Assembly: GCA_013003535.1 (NCBI GenBank)
Contig: JABDIY010000052.1
Location: 1 to 64,000, forward strand
DNA length: 64,000 nucleotides
Direction of reading: 5' to 3'
Origin: Acidimicrobiales bacterium
GTDB lineage: Bacteria; Actinomycetota; Acidimicrobiia; Acidimicrobiales; SZUA-35
Shown here in pieces: positions 55,444 through 63,727 of the stretch. The translations under genes were made by a program, and so were the position numbers. Position 1 is the stretch's first letter, and every line of letters starts with the position of its first letter. A model generated the notes under the pieces. That model made no database searches and was not told the DNA's origin. It saw only the letters and a list, made by a program, of their open reading frames with translations.

Positions 55444-56415
55444 CTAGGACTCAATCGCCTGGTACACGCGCACGTAGTCAGCATGCAGATGCACCGGGAA
55501 GTTCAGATCCGGTGCCACCAGACCGCCCAGGGTCCCTCCGATGGCGAGATTGAGGATGATGAAGAACTCCCGATCAAAGACCCACTCGCCCCTCGGGCCG
55601 AGCGAATCCGGAGTCTGGTTTGCATAGAGTTCGTTGTCGAAGAACCAGCGAATCCCATCTGCGTCCCACTCGATGGCATAGATGTGCCAATCCTCCGAGA
55701 CGTCGAAGTCCTGGCGGAACCACGTGCTTTTCCCGCCGGCACCGGAATACCCCGGTCCGTGGATGGTGCCGAGGATCAGATCCGGTTCACGGCCAACCCA
55801 CTCCATGATGTCGATTTCACCGACGTTGGGCCATCGGTTGGCTTCGTCGGCAGCGTCTTCTTCGAAATTGGCCCCGAGCATCCAGAAGGCGGGCCACATT
55901 CCTTCTCCGGCCGGCACCTTGATGCGAGCCTCGATCCGACCGTACTGAAACTCCTGAAGTCCCTGAGTTTTAAGCCGGGCCGATGTGTAGAAGCTGTCCT
56001 CGAACTTCTCCTGCCTGGCTTCTATGGTGAGCATGCCGTTTTCCAGCCGGGCGTTTTCGGTGCGGTCGGTGTAGTACTGGACCTCACCGTTACCCCATCC
56101 CCAGCCACCGATGTCGTAGGTCCAGTTCTCCTGGTTCACTTCGTCGCCATCGAACTCATCACTCCACACCAACTCCCAACCCTCGGCCGGATCCGGTTGG
56201 ATCTCCTCGGGGGCAGCGATGGTGGTGCGCGGTGGCTGGGTGGTCGTTGAAGCGGTGGTTGTTGTGGTCGTTTCGGGCGCTGCCGCTGTGGTTTCGGGCG
56301 CTGCCGCTGTGGTGGTGGTCTCTGCGATGACCGAAGCAGCATCATCGGAGCTGCCGCACGCGCTGGCCGTCATGGCGACGGCCAGCAGGACTGCCATCCA
56401 CCGCGTGTTGTACAT
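55444..56415 (-). CDS. GH16 beta-glucanase lipoprotein
   Basis: 323 residues. Lipobox MTASAC places the lipid Cys near residue 20; a Thr/Pro-rich linker runs to about 75; the GH16 domain follows (GWELVWSDEFDG at 78, EIDIMEWVG with catalytic Glu/Asp/Glu near 203-208, TIHGPGYSG). A short membrane-bound beta-1,3-glucanase that would trim the fragments made by the giant GH16 enzyme. It is the last gene of the importer operon, 6 nt after MalG. Confidence 0.93.
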   Translation of the reverse strand: MYNTRWMAVLLAVAMTASACGSSDDAASVIAETTTTAAAPETTAAAPETTTTTTASTTTQPPRTTIAAPEEIQPDPAEGWELVWSDEFDGDEVNQENWTYDIGGWGWGNGEVQYYTDRTENARLENGMLTIEARQEKFEDSFYTSARLKTQGLQEFQYGRIEARIKVPAGEGMWPAFWMLGANFEEDAADEANRWPNVGEIDIMEWVGREPDLILGTIHGPGYSGAGGKSTWFRQDFDVSEDWHIYAIEWDADGIRWFFDNELYANQTPDSLGPRGEWVFDREFFIILNLAIGGTLGGLVAPDLNFPVHLHADYVRVYQAIES

Positions 56416-56421
56416 CGGCGA

Positions 56422-57294
56422 CTAGCCCTTGACCGCACCAGAGGTGAGGCCCGAGATGATGTAGCGCTGGAGGAACATGTACAGAACGAGCATTGGGAAC
56501 ATCAGCATCAGAACTGCTGCGGCGAGTTTGGGCCAGTCGCTGCCGTAGACACCCTCGAAGACGATCAGGCCACGCGTGATCGGGTAGAGATCGTCGTTGG
56601 TCAGATAGACCGTCGCAAGGATCAGCTCGTTCCAGATACCGATGGCGTGGAGCACCGTCACCGTGGCGATCGCTGGTCGAATCAACGGTATGAGGATGGA
56701 CCACACGAACCGGAAGTAGCCGCATCCGTCCATTACTGCCGACTCGTCAAGCTCCCGCGGGATCGACTTGATGTAGTTCACCAGGATGATCAGTCCGATC
56801 GGGTTGATGAGGAACAGCAGGATATAGCCGGTTCGGGTGTTGAAGAGGCCGAGGTTCAGTATCAGCTGGAACTGGGGGATCAGCGCCGGTGGCAGGAAAA
56901 GCGCAACCACGTACAAGGTGAGCAGGGCCGCCGAGCCCTTCACGTATCCGCGAGCGATCGGGAAGGCAACGAAGACCGACATGATCACGAACAACGTCGT
57001 GGCCACAACCGTGTAGATCAGCGAGTTCATCAGGTAGCCCGGGAAGTTGGCGAGCCCCCAGGCTTCGGTGAAGTTGTCGAGGCTGAGGCTTTCGGGGAGG
57101 CCGGTCGGATCCCTGAAGAACTCCGGAAGCGTCTTCATGGACGCGAAGATCAGGATGAGCAACGGGCCGGTGTAGAAAGCCGCTAGAAGCAGCAACATCC
57201 CGTAGGAGGCGATCCTCGTTCGGACCCCACGCCGCCTCCTTCCCCCGTCGTTGCGGATTACGACCAACGGCGCTGGTTCAGTAACAGCGGTCAT
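56422..57294 (-). CDS. Carbohydrate ABC transporter permease (MalG type)
   Basis: 290 residues, about six membrane segments, with the EAA-like loop ELDESAVMDGCGYFRFVWSI (near residues 184-203) that docks the ATPase. The start overlaps the MalF stop (ATGA). No ATPase gene is in the window, so a shared MsiK-like ATPase elsewhere probably powers it, as is common in Actinobacteria. Confidence 0.93.
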   Translation of the reverse strand: MTAVTEPAPLVVIRNDGGRRRRGVRTRIASYGMLLLLAAFYTGPLLILIFASMKTLPEFFRDPTGLPESLSLDNFTEAWGLANFPGYLMNSLIYTVVATTLFVIMSVFVAFPIARGYVKGSAALLTLYVVALFLPPALIPQFQLILNLGLFNTRTGYILLFLINPIGLIILVNYIKSIPRELDESAVMDGCGYFRFVWSILIPLIRPAIATVTVLHAIGIWNELILATVYLTNDDLYPITRGLIVFEGVYGSDWPKLAAAVLMLMFPMLVLYMFLQRYIISGLTSGAVKG

Positions 57295-58217
57295 GACATG
57301 TACTTCCTTTCACGCCGAGCGACCACCGCATTTGCTGCCATCCCGAGTGCAAGCACGAGGAGGAACAACACGATGGAGGCGGCAGCGGCATAACCCTGAC
57401 GGAACGAGCTGGCAGAGGTCTGGCCGAACGCCTCGGCGTAGACGACGTAACCAAGCACATTGGTCCCATTCCTGTATCCGGTAAGCACCAGGAACAGCAT
57501 CCACGCCTGAAGCGATCCCACGATGTTCAAGAGGAAGTTGGTGTTGACCGCCGGCGTTAGCTGAGGCCAGGTGACGTTCCTGAATAGTTGCCAGCCGACG
57601 GCCCCGTCGACCGACGCCGCCTCATAGAGGTCGGCGGGAACGGTCTGCATCCCCGCCAAGAAGATGACCATCGTGAACCCGGCATTGGCCCAGATCTGCA
57701 CGACGATGACCCAGTAGAACGCATTTGGGCCACCGAGAAACTGCGATTCGAGGCCGAAGAGACTGAAGATCTCATGCATCGGTCCCCCGCCGGGCCGCAG
57801 AAACAGCTTCCACATCAAACCCTGGACGGCGACGCCGAGGATAACGGGAACGAAGAAGAGCGTGCGAAAAACCAGACGCCCCCGAAGCTTCTGGTTGACC
57901 AGCAGTGCCATCACCAGGCCGAGGCCGAACTGGACAATTGTCACGAGGGCCATGAAGATCAGGGTCCGCTGAAGGGCGTCGATGTTGTCTCGTGACCGGG
58001 CACCCCGGAAGATGAACTCGTCGTAGTTGTCCCAACCGACCCAACTGATCGGGAGGCCACGGATCCCCGTTGCGTCGGTGAAGGAATACACGGCTGTCGC
58101 TAATGAGGGACCGACCCCGATCAGAAGATAGAAGCCGAGTCCCGGAAACAGGAGCAGCCACGGATAGAGGCGTTGTCTTCCTCCCCCGAAGAGATGTTGC
58201 TGTTGTGATGCTGCCAT
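57291..58217 (-). CDS. Carbohydrate ABC transporter permease (MalF type)
   Basis: 308 residues from ATG 58217 with GGGGGAAC just upstream; a longer frame to 58289 crosses the hairpin and is not used. Six membrane segments and EAA-type loop ADLYEAASVDGAVGWQLFRN. Partner of MalG and of the binding protein; together they import oligosaccharides, here probably from beta-1,3-glucan. Confidence 0.92.
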   Translation of the reverse strand: MAASQQQHLFGGGRQRLYPWLLLFPGLGFYLLIGVGPSLATAVYSFTDATGIRGLPISWVGWDNYDEFIFRGARSRDNIDALQRTLIFMALVTIVQFGLGLVMALLVNQKLRGRLVFRTLFFVPVILGVAVQGLMWKLFLRPGGGPMHEIFSLFGLESQFLGGPNAFYWVIVVQIWANAGFTMVIFLAGMQTVPADLYEAASVDGAVGWQLFRNVTWPQLTPAVNTNFLLNIVGSLQAWMLFLVLTGYRNGTNVLGYVVYAEAFGQTSASSFRQGYAAAASIVLFLLVLALGMAANAVVARRERKYMS

Positions 58218-58256
58218 TCGTTCCCCCGTGAATCGTCTTGAAGTTCTGCCGAATGT

Positions 58257-58290
58257 GGTGCGGGCCCGCCGGGACCGGCGGCCCCGCACC
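58257..58290. terminator. 16-bp intergenic hairpin after binding-protein gene
   Basis: Left arm 58257-58272 and right arm 58275-58290 pair over 16 bp with one mismatch and a 2-nt loop, just after the binding-protein stop and before MalF on the minus strand. Such hairpins usually stabilise the upstream mRNA or partly stop reading, giving more binding protein than permease. Confidence 0.75.
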
Positions 58291-58325
58291 AGATAACTCA
58301 GATAACCAATCTGAAGTTTGGCTTG

Positions 58326-59753
58326 TCAGCCTGCCAGACCAGCTTCGAGGTCCGCCTGGGCTTGTTCGGCCGCTACGGCCGGGTCGGTGAAGTCACCGTT
58401 GTACATCCACAGCGCACCGTCCTTGGCGTTGTGCCACTGGCCAGCGCCCTTCGGCTGGACGAAGAGTTGCTCGAAGCCGATAGCGAAGTTCCCCGCTTGG
58501 AGGATCGGCGCGATCGACGTGCCGAGTGCACTCTCCAGCGCAGCGGTCGGCTGGGTCGGCAGGTAGTTGGTAGCATTGGCGAAGGCGTTGTAGTTGTCCG
58601 GCTCCGAGAAGGCAGCCAGGTATGCGTGCGCAATATCGGGCACCGGAGTGTCCGCGGCGACTGCGAAGCTCATGTCGTCCTTACCGAACAGGGTTTGGTT
58701 GTCTGCTGCGTCGTCGCTACCGGGGAACGGGATGTACTCCCACTCGAACCCGGCGTTGTCGGCGACGGCGCCGGCATTCCAGGCGCCCATGGGACCGAAG
58801 GCAACATCGCCGGCCGCATATCGCTGAGCCGCGGAGTCGCCGGTGAGTCCGGCCGATTCGGCGTCGAGCATGTCGTTTGCGTAGTAGTCGTAGCGTTCGA
58901 ACAACTTGATGCCCTGCTCATCGTCCCACTTGACCGAACCATCCCACAGGCCCTCGACGAGAGCCTGTTGATCGGGATAGAGCGAACCGAGAAGTCCGTA
59001 GGTGCCCACGAAGACCGGCCAAGCATCCTGACCGCCAGCGACGGCACACTTGAAACCGGCGTCCTTGACCGCTTCACAGGCGGAAACGAGTTCATCCCAG
59101 GTGGTCGGAATGTCCACGCCGACTTCTGCAAGTATGTCTTCATTCACGAACATACCGCTGTAGGACGTTCGGCCGAGACTGAGAGCGTAGACCCCTCCAT
59201 CGAAGCTTGACCCGTCGATCGCGGCCTGATCGTAGTTAGCGAGATACGGCTGACCGGAGAGGTCCATCAGCAGGCCCGCCTCGATAAGTTGTTGCCAGTA
59301 GGGAGAATCGGCGCCGGTCATGTACGGCTGCACGGCGTTCGCGAAGCCAGTGACGCTGATCGTGGTGACGTCGATGTCCTTGGCGTTCAAACGGGTCTGG
59401 TTGACGGTCGGGATGTCGTCGGCGTTCACCACCGTCATGTCGATCGAGACGCCGGGATTGGCTGCTTCGAACTCGGAATTGAAGTTCTCCATGAACTCCA
59501 CCCCTGGTGGATTCTGGTGGATCAGCACCCGAAGGGTGCCCTCAAGCCCGCTATTGGTTGAGGAGTCGTCCGCCGCCCCATCGTCGGCGGAGCCATCGTC
59601 GGTGGAGCCATCGTCGGTGGAGCCATCGTCGGCTGCGGTGTCTGTTGCATCACTGGTGCCATCCGATGCAGCATCGTCGCTGCCACCGCAGGCGGCAGCG
59701 AGCATCGCCATTATGGCGAGCAACGCCAAGAGTTTCATTCTTGTTGACCTCAT
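58326..59753 (-). CDS. Sugar ABC transporter substrate-binding lipoprotein
   Basis: 475 residues. Lipobox LAAAC (Cys near 22), Asp/Ser/Thr-rich linker with a DDGST repeat to about residue 65, then a family-1-type binding protein (EGTLRVLIHQNPPGVEFMEN, GGVYALSLGR, YAAGDVAFGPMGAWN). It captures sugars outside the membrane for MalFG. ATG 59753 or 59738 both have a possible ribosome site. First gene after a promoter with the tandem LacI operator. Confidence 0.93.
   Translation of the reverse strand: MRSTRMKLLALLAIMAMLAAACGGSDDAASDGTSDATDTAADDGSTDDGSTDDGSADDGAADDSSTNSGLEGTLRVLIHQNPPGVEFMENFNSEFEAANPGVSIDMTVVNADDIPTVNQTRLNAKDIDVTTISVTGFANAVQPYMTGADSPYWQQLIEAGLLMDLSGQPYLANYDQAAIDGSSFDGGVYALSLGRTSYSGMFVNEDILAEVGVDIPTTWDELVSACEAVKDAGFKCAVAGGQDAWPVFVGTYGLLGSLYPDQQALVEGLWDGSVKWDDEQGIKLFERYDYYANDMLDAESAGLTGDSAAQRYAAGDVAFGPMGAWNAGAVADNAGFEWEYIPFPGSDDAADNQTLFGKDDMSFAVAADTPVPDIAHAYLAAFSEPDNYNAFANATNYLPTQPTAALESALGTSIAPILQAGNFAIGFEQLFVQPKGAGQWHNAKDGALWMYNGDFTDPAVAAEQAQADLEAGLAG
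59578..59637. repeat. 15-bp tandem repeat in binding-protein linker
   Basis: Four in-frame 15-bp units (CCATCGTCGG starts at 59578, 59593, 59608 and 59623) encode the DDGST/A linker repeats of the lipoprotein. The number of units could vary by slippage without a frameshift. Confidence 0.85.
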
Positions 59754-59832
59754 CTAATTTGTTCTCCCTCTAGGTGGATTTGGGTAATCCTGTTTCTTGA
59801 TTTGCACTACTCGCCTCTTCGCCAGATTGCTC

Positions 59833-59858
59833 TGGGAGCGCTCCTGGGAGCGCTCCCA
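59833..59858. promoter_or_regulatory. Tandem LacI-type operator upstream of importer operon
   Basis: TGGGAGCGCTCCTG (59833-59846) and the perfect palindrome TGGGAGCGCTCCCA (59845-59858), centres 12 bp apart, matching the pair before the giant GH16 gene. Lies immediately downstream of the -10 box. Confidence 0.87.
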
Positions 59859-59860
59859 GG

Positions 59861-59889
59861 AATATAGATCGGATCCTGAACGAGGTCAA
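59861..59889 (-). promoter_or_regulatory. Promoter of importer operon
   Basis: On the minus strand: -35 TTGACC (59884-59889), 17-bp spacer and -10 TATATT (59861-59866), a good sigma-70-type match. The operator begins 2 bp after the -10 box, as at the giant GH16 promoter. Confidence 0.75.
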
Positions 59890-59922
59890 GACAAATGTCA
59901 CAAGAGCGAGCGATGCTCGACG

Positions 59923-60963
59923 TCAGCGGATCACCGAGGCATCTCCACCGGAGGCCAAACGTTGAACGTCCTCCAGATCCACCGTGGATGTGTCCCCGGG
60001 AGTTGTCATCACCAACGCCCCATGCGCTATGCCCAACTCCAGGGCATCCACCAGCGAGCGAGCGTCCAGAAGGCCGTAGATGAGACCCGAGGCGAAGCCG
60101 TCTCCTCCGCCGACGCGATCCAAAATGGCGAGATTGGGGTAGCGAGTTCCTTCGGTTGTGCCACCGGACCGAGACCAGGCAACGCCGCTCCAATCGTGTA
60201 TCGATGCTGAGCGGACAACCCGGCGAGTTGCTGCTATCACCGACGGGCTTGGACCCGTTGCCACCAGCTGGTCGACCTCCTCGCCGAAGTCGGCACCGTC
60301 GACACCGAAAAGGACATCGACCGTATTGAGCAGTTCACTCGTCATGCGTTGGGCTGACTCAGCACCGCCCGCTGCGCTCCACAAGCTGGGACGGTAGTTG
60401 ATGTCATAAGAAACGACGGTGCCGTGCCGGTGCGCCGCCCTCATCGCCGTTCGGGCGACTTCGAATGTGGAATCGGAGAGCCCAGCAAAGATGCCGCCGG
60501 TATGGAACCAGCGAACGCCCAGATCACCAAACAGGTGATTCCAATCGACGTCATCGGGGACCAGGGCAGCGGTGGCCGAATTTGCGCGGTCGTACACGCC
60601 GCGAGGATTTCGCACACCAAATCCACGCTCGGTGAAGTTCAGCGGATTCCGATGCTGTCGGCCAACATCGTCGGCCGCCTTCCATACAACGTGGTCGAGA
60701 TTCATTCCACCCTGGAGCAAGAAGTCCTCGAGGAGCCGCCCTACCTCATTGTCACCGATCGCGGTGACCAGTGCAGCCCGCTGACCGAAGCAGCGGCGCA
60801 ACGCTCGGCCAACGTTGTACTCCCCTCCCCCCTCCGAAACGGTGAATGATCGTGCCGTTCGGACTCGCTCCTCCCCTGGGTCGAAGCGCAGCATCACCTC
60901 ACCGAGAGTCAGCACGTCGAACCGACACTCCGCGGCCGGTCGGATCGGCAGGTCGCCGCTCAC
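59923..60963 (-). CDS. kdgK: PfkB family kinase, probable 2-keto-3-deoxygluconate kinase
   Basis: 346 residues from GTG 60963, overlapping the aldolase stop by 4 nt. PfkB features: GGGEYNVGRALRR near residue 45, VSYDINYRPSLW near 185 and the catalytic DRVGGGDGFASGL near 280. The GGGD form of the usual GAGD is common in KDG kinases. It would phosphorylate 2-keto-3-deoxygluconate to KDPG, which the coupled aldolase cleaves. Specificity rests on context. Confidence 0.85.
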   Translation of the reverse strand: MSGDLPIRPAAECRFDVLTLGEVMLRFDPGEERVRTARSFTVSEGGGEYNVGRALRRCFGQRAALVTAIGDNEVGRLLEDFLLQGGMNLDHVVWKAADDVGRQHRNPLNFTERGFGVRNPRGVYDRANSATAALVPDDVDWNHLFGDLGVRWFHTGGIFAGLSDSTFEVARTAMRAAHRHGTVVSYDINYRPSLWSAAGGAESAQRMTSELLNTVDVLFGVDGADFGEEVDQLVATGPSPSVIAATRRVVRSASIHDWSGVAWSRSGGTTEGTRYPNLAILDRVGGGDGFASGLIYGLLDARSLVDALELGIAHGALVMTTPGDTSTVDLEDVQRLASGGDASVIR

Positions 60964-61631
60964 GGAAGCTCCCTGGTGAGTTCAAGTGCCGTCACGGCCG
61001 ACGCCGTAATGGAGGCCCAGTCGCCGGTGCCCACTGCAGACGAGGAAACCATCCATGATCCTCCGACTGCCAGGACTTGCGGGAGAGTGAAGTAGTTCCG
61101 GGCGTTGGTGGCAGAAATTCCGCCGGTCGGCATGAAGCGAACGTCGGGCCAAACCGCTGACAACGCCGAGATCATGGCGGGTCCTCCCACGACCTCGGCC
61201 GGAAACAGCTTGACCACATCAACGCCAAGTGCGATTGCGTGAAGTAGCTCGCTTGCGGTTGCGATACCAGGGATCACCGCTACACCACGGTCCAGGCATG
61301 CAGTAATGACGCCTTCGTCCAGCCCGGGCGAGACGATGAACTGGGCGCCGGCATCGATAGCGATGCCGACGGCGCTTGAAGAGGTCACCGAACCGGCTCC
61401 GACCACTGCGTCCGCAACTTCGTTGGCCGCACGCTGGATTGCTTGGAGAGCTGCCGGTGTCCGAAGGGTGACCTCCACCACCCGGAGGCCTCCGGCTACC
61501 AATGCGGAGACGAGGTTGGGCGCAGACTCGGCATCCTCGATCGTGAGCACCGGCACCACACGCACCTTGCCCATCGCCGCGATCACATCGGAAGCTGGCG
61601 ACAGTGACTTCAAGCTGCTCTCGTTGGTCAT
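60960..61631 (-). CDS. eda: KDPG/KHG aldolase
   Basis: 223 residues from ATG 61631, overlapping the upstream dehydratase stop (ATGA). Class I aldolase signature: Glu in VVEVTLRTP (near residue 50), VGAGSVTS, and Schiff-base Lys in VVKLFPAEVVGG (near 139), then FMPTGGIS. Cleaves KDPG to pyruvate and glyceraldehyde-3-phosphate. Fourth gene of a coupled sugar-acid operon. Confidence 0.93.
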   Translation of the reverse strand: MTNESSLKSLSPASDVIAAMGKVRVVPVLTIEDAESAPNLVSALVAGGLRVVEVTLRTPAALQAIQRAANEVADAVVGAGSVTSSSAVGIAIDAGAQFIVSPGLDEGVITACLDRGVAVIPGIATASELLHAIALGVDVVKLFPAEVVGGPAMISALSAVWPDVRFMPTGGISATNARNYFTLPQVLAVGGSWMVSSSAVGTGDWASITASAVTALELTRELP

Positions 61632-62833
61632 GGTCGCGCCGGTGACCCGTCGGGCAATCGGGCTTGGGTCCATTTTTCCACCACGTCTTGCACGGGATGC
61701 AGCCGAGCAAGTTTCTCATCTAGGTCGATCCCCAGACCCGGCTGGGCATTGGCATACAGGTAGCCATTGCGGACCTCGGGGAGCCCGGGGAACATCTCGT
61801 ACTCCAGTTCTGAAGGTCGATACCATTCTTGGACTCCGAATGCGGGCGACCACAGATCGAGGTGGAGATTGGCGGCATGCCCAACCGGCGAGGTGTCCCC
61901 CGGTCCGTGCCAGGCTGTTCGGATCCCATGGCCGTGGGCCATGTCTGCCGCCTTACGGGCCGGAGTAATCCCTCCCATCTGGCTTACGTGCATCCTGATG
62001 AAGTCCACGAGTCGCCGCTCGATGAGGGTTCGCCATTCGAGTGGATGATTGAAGAGCTCTCCCATCGCCAGCGGCGTGGAACTTTGGGATCGAACTCGCT
62101 CGAACCACGCCAGATCTTCTGGGGCCAACAGGTCCTCGAGAAAAAACAGCCGAAACTGCTCCACGTCCTGGGCGAACAACACCGCATCGGCTGGCGCAAG
62201 TCGTTCGTGGACATCGTGGAGCAACTCGACGTCAGGGCCTACCGCACTCCGAACGTGCTCCATCATGGCAAGCGTGTCCCGCCGGTAGGCCTTGGGGTCG
62301 AAGTATGCGCCTTCCGGTGATCCTTCCGGCCTGGGAACGCTGTTCGCTTTGCCACCGTAGAGACCCTGCTGGATCCGGATATAGCGGTAGCCCTCATCGA
62401 GGAACTCCTGGACGCGATTGGTGACATCTTCGGGGGTGGGACCGTCGGCGTGAACATACAGATTGGCACCTTCACGGCACTTTCCGCCCAGAAGGTCATA
62501 GACAGGCATGCTGGCCTGTTTTCCCTTGATGTCCCACAGTGCCTGATCAACACCAGAGATGGCGTTGTTCAAAACCGGCCCGTTGCGCCAGTAGCCATGG
62601 ACCATCGACATCTGCCAGATCTCCTCGATACGCGAAACGTCGCGTCCGATCAAGAACGGTTTGAGGTGATGTTCTACTGCGGCGGCCACAGCATGGATCC
62701 GCTGGGTGAATGTTGCGCAGCCGAGACCATGAAGCCCGGGCTCGGAGGTCAGAACCTTGACAACAGCGAGTCGAGACCCTCCGGGCTGGGTGAGGATGAC
62801 CTGCACGTCTTCGATGGTCGTTGCGGTTGCCAT
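61628..62833 (-). CDS. Enolase-superfamily sugar-acid dehydratase, ManD branch
   Basis: 401 residues. Mandelate-racemase-like barrel with LHDVHERLAP (near residue 208), FLEDLLAPED, AMGELFNHP and WHGPGDTSPVGHAANLHLD (near 312), the hallmark of the ManD/RspA group. Active members dehydrate D-mannonate or D-gluconate to 2-keto-3-deoxygluconate, the substrate of the kinase in this operon; others in the family are inactive or use other acids. Gluconate or mannonate is the best guess. Confidence 0.88.
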   Translation of the reverse strand: MATATTIEDVQVILTQPGGSRLAVVKVLTSEPGLHGLGCATFTQRIHAVAAAVEHHLKPFLIGRDVSRIEEIWQMSMVHGYWRNGPVLNNAISGVDQALWDIKGKQASMPVYDLLGGKCREGANLYVHADGPTPEDVTNRVQEFLDEGYRYIRIQQGLYGGKANSVPRPEGSPEGAYFDPKAYRRDTLAMMEHVRSAVGPDVELLHDVHERLAPADAVLFAQDVEQFRLFFLEDLLAPEDLAWFERVRSQSSTPLAMGELFNHPLEWRTLIERRLVDFIRMHVSQMGGITPARKAADMAHGHGIRTAWHGPGDTSPVGHAANLHLDLWSPAFGVQEWYRPSELEYEMFPGLPEVRNGYLYANAQPGLGIDLDEKLARLHPVQDVVEKWTQARLPDGSPARP

Positions 62834-62863
62834 GAGTTTGGGTTCCTTCTGTGCAGACCGAGC

Positions 62864-63727
62864 CTAGGCACGGCCTTTAGAGCGATAGTCAGCGCTGGGC
62901 TTCCAGCCGGTTTCTTCTGTGATCTTGGAAACATCGATGAGATCGGGCAGTGATGGGGGGACGGAGGGATAGTGGGTTCGAAGAAGATCGGGGATCGCCA
63001 GCGTCCGATGCCGATGGCTGGTGCCCGGCATGTAAACCCGGTATCCCGGCAGATCCGCCCGAAGGACGGCGAGGAAGAGGTCAGCAGCGTCGCGGTAGGT
63101 CAGACCGGAGAAGCCCTCGAGGATGTCGGTATAGCACTCCTCTCCCGAAGCCACCGCCACGCTGGTCTCGTTGTTGTGCAGGAGAGGGAAGCGGAGCGCC
63201 ACGCAATCAATACCGCACCGGGTGGCGTAGTAGCGAAGCATGACCTCACTCACGGTTTTGCTGAGTGCGTAGAGGTTGGAGGGGTCCGGGACAGTCTCGC
63301 CATCGAGAGGATAATTGGGCAGGGCCGGTCTGTTGAGCACCGTCCGTTCGTCGATGTGGGAGCCGACCAGCTGGAGGGTGCTGGCGAATACGATTCGCTC
63401 AACTCCGCCCTCCGCGGCTCCCTGAAACATGTTCGCGTTGATCGAGGTGTTCTCGTTGAAGACCACCTGCGGCGGGCGCTCGCCGAAGCCTGGGTGGTTT
63501 CCGAGGTGCACCAACACGTCGATCCCCTCAAGTAGCCCAAGCGCAACCTCGTGATCGAGAAGGTCGGCCTGCCGGAATGCATACGAAACGTCGCCGGCGT
63601 CCACGATGTCGGTAGCGGCAACGTTGTATCCCTCGCGATGCAAGAGCGAAGACACGGTGCGGCCCAGCCGTCCCGCCGCACCGGTCACCAGCACCGCTGT
63701 CTGTGCGGACACACCTCCCCCGCTCAC
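62864..63727 (-). CDS. NAD-dependent epimerase/dehydratase family, uronate-dehydrogenase-like
   Basis: 287 residues from GTG 63727, overlapping the lactonase stop by 4 nt. Extended-SDR motifs: VTGAAGRLGRTV (near residue 14), DVLVHLGNHPG and YALSKTVSE (catalytic Tyr and Lys near 152). VHLGNH and the ASTLQLVG block resemble uronate dehydrogenases, which oxidise uronates to aldarolactones. Next to a lactonase this fits well; a sugar dehydrogenase acting on aldoses is the alternative. Confidence 0.8.
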   Translation of the reverse strand: MSGGGVSAQTAVLVTGAAGRLGRTVSSLLHREGYNVAATDIVDAGDVSYAFRQADLLDHEVALGLLEGIDVLVHLGNHPGFGERPPQVVFNENTSINANMFQGAAEGGVERIVFASTLQLVGSHIDERTVLNRPALPNYPLDGETVPDPSNLYALSKTVSEVMLRYYATRCGIDCVALRFPLLHNNETSVAVASGEECYTDILEGFSGLTYRDAADLFLAVLRADLPGYRVYMPGTSHRHRTLAIPDLLRTHYPSVPPSLPDLIDVSKITEETGWKPSADYRSKGRA

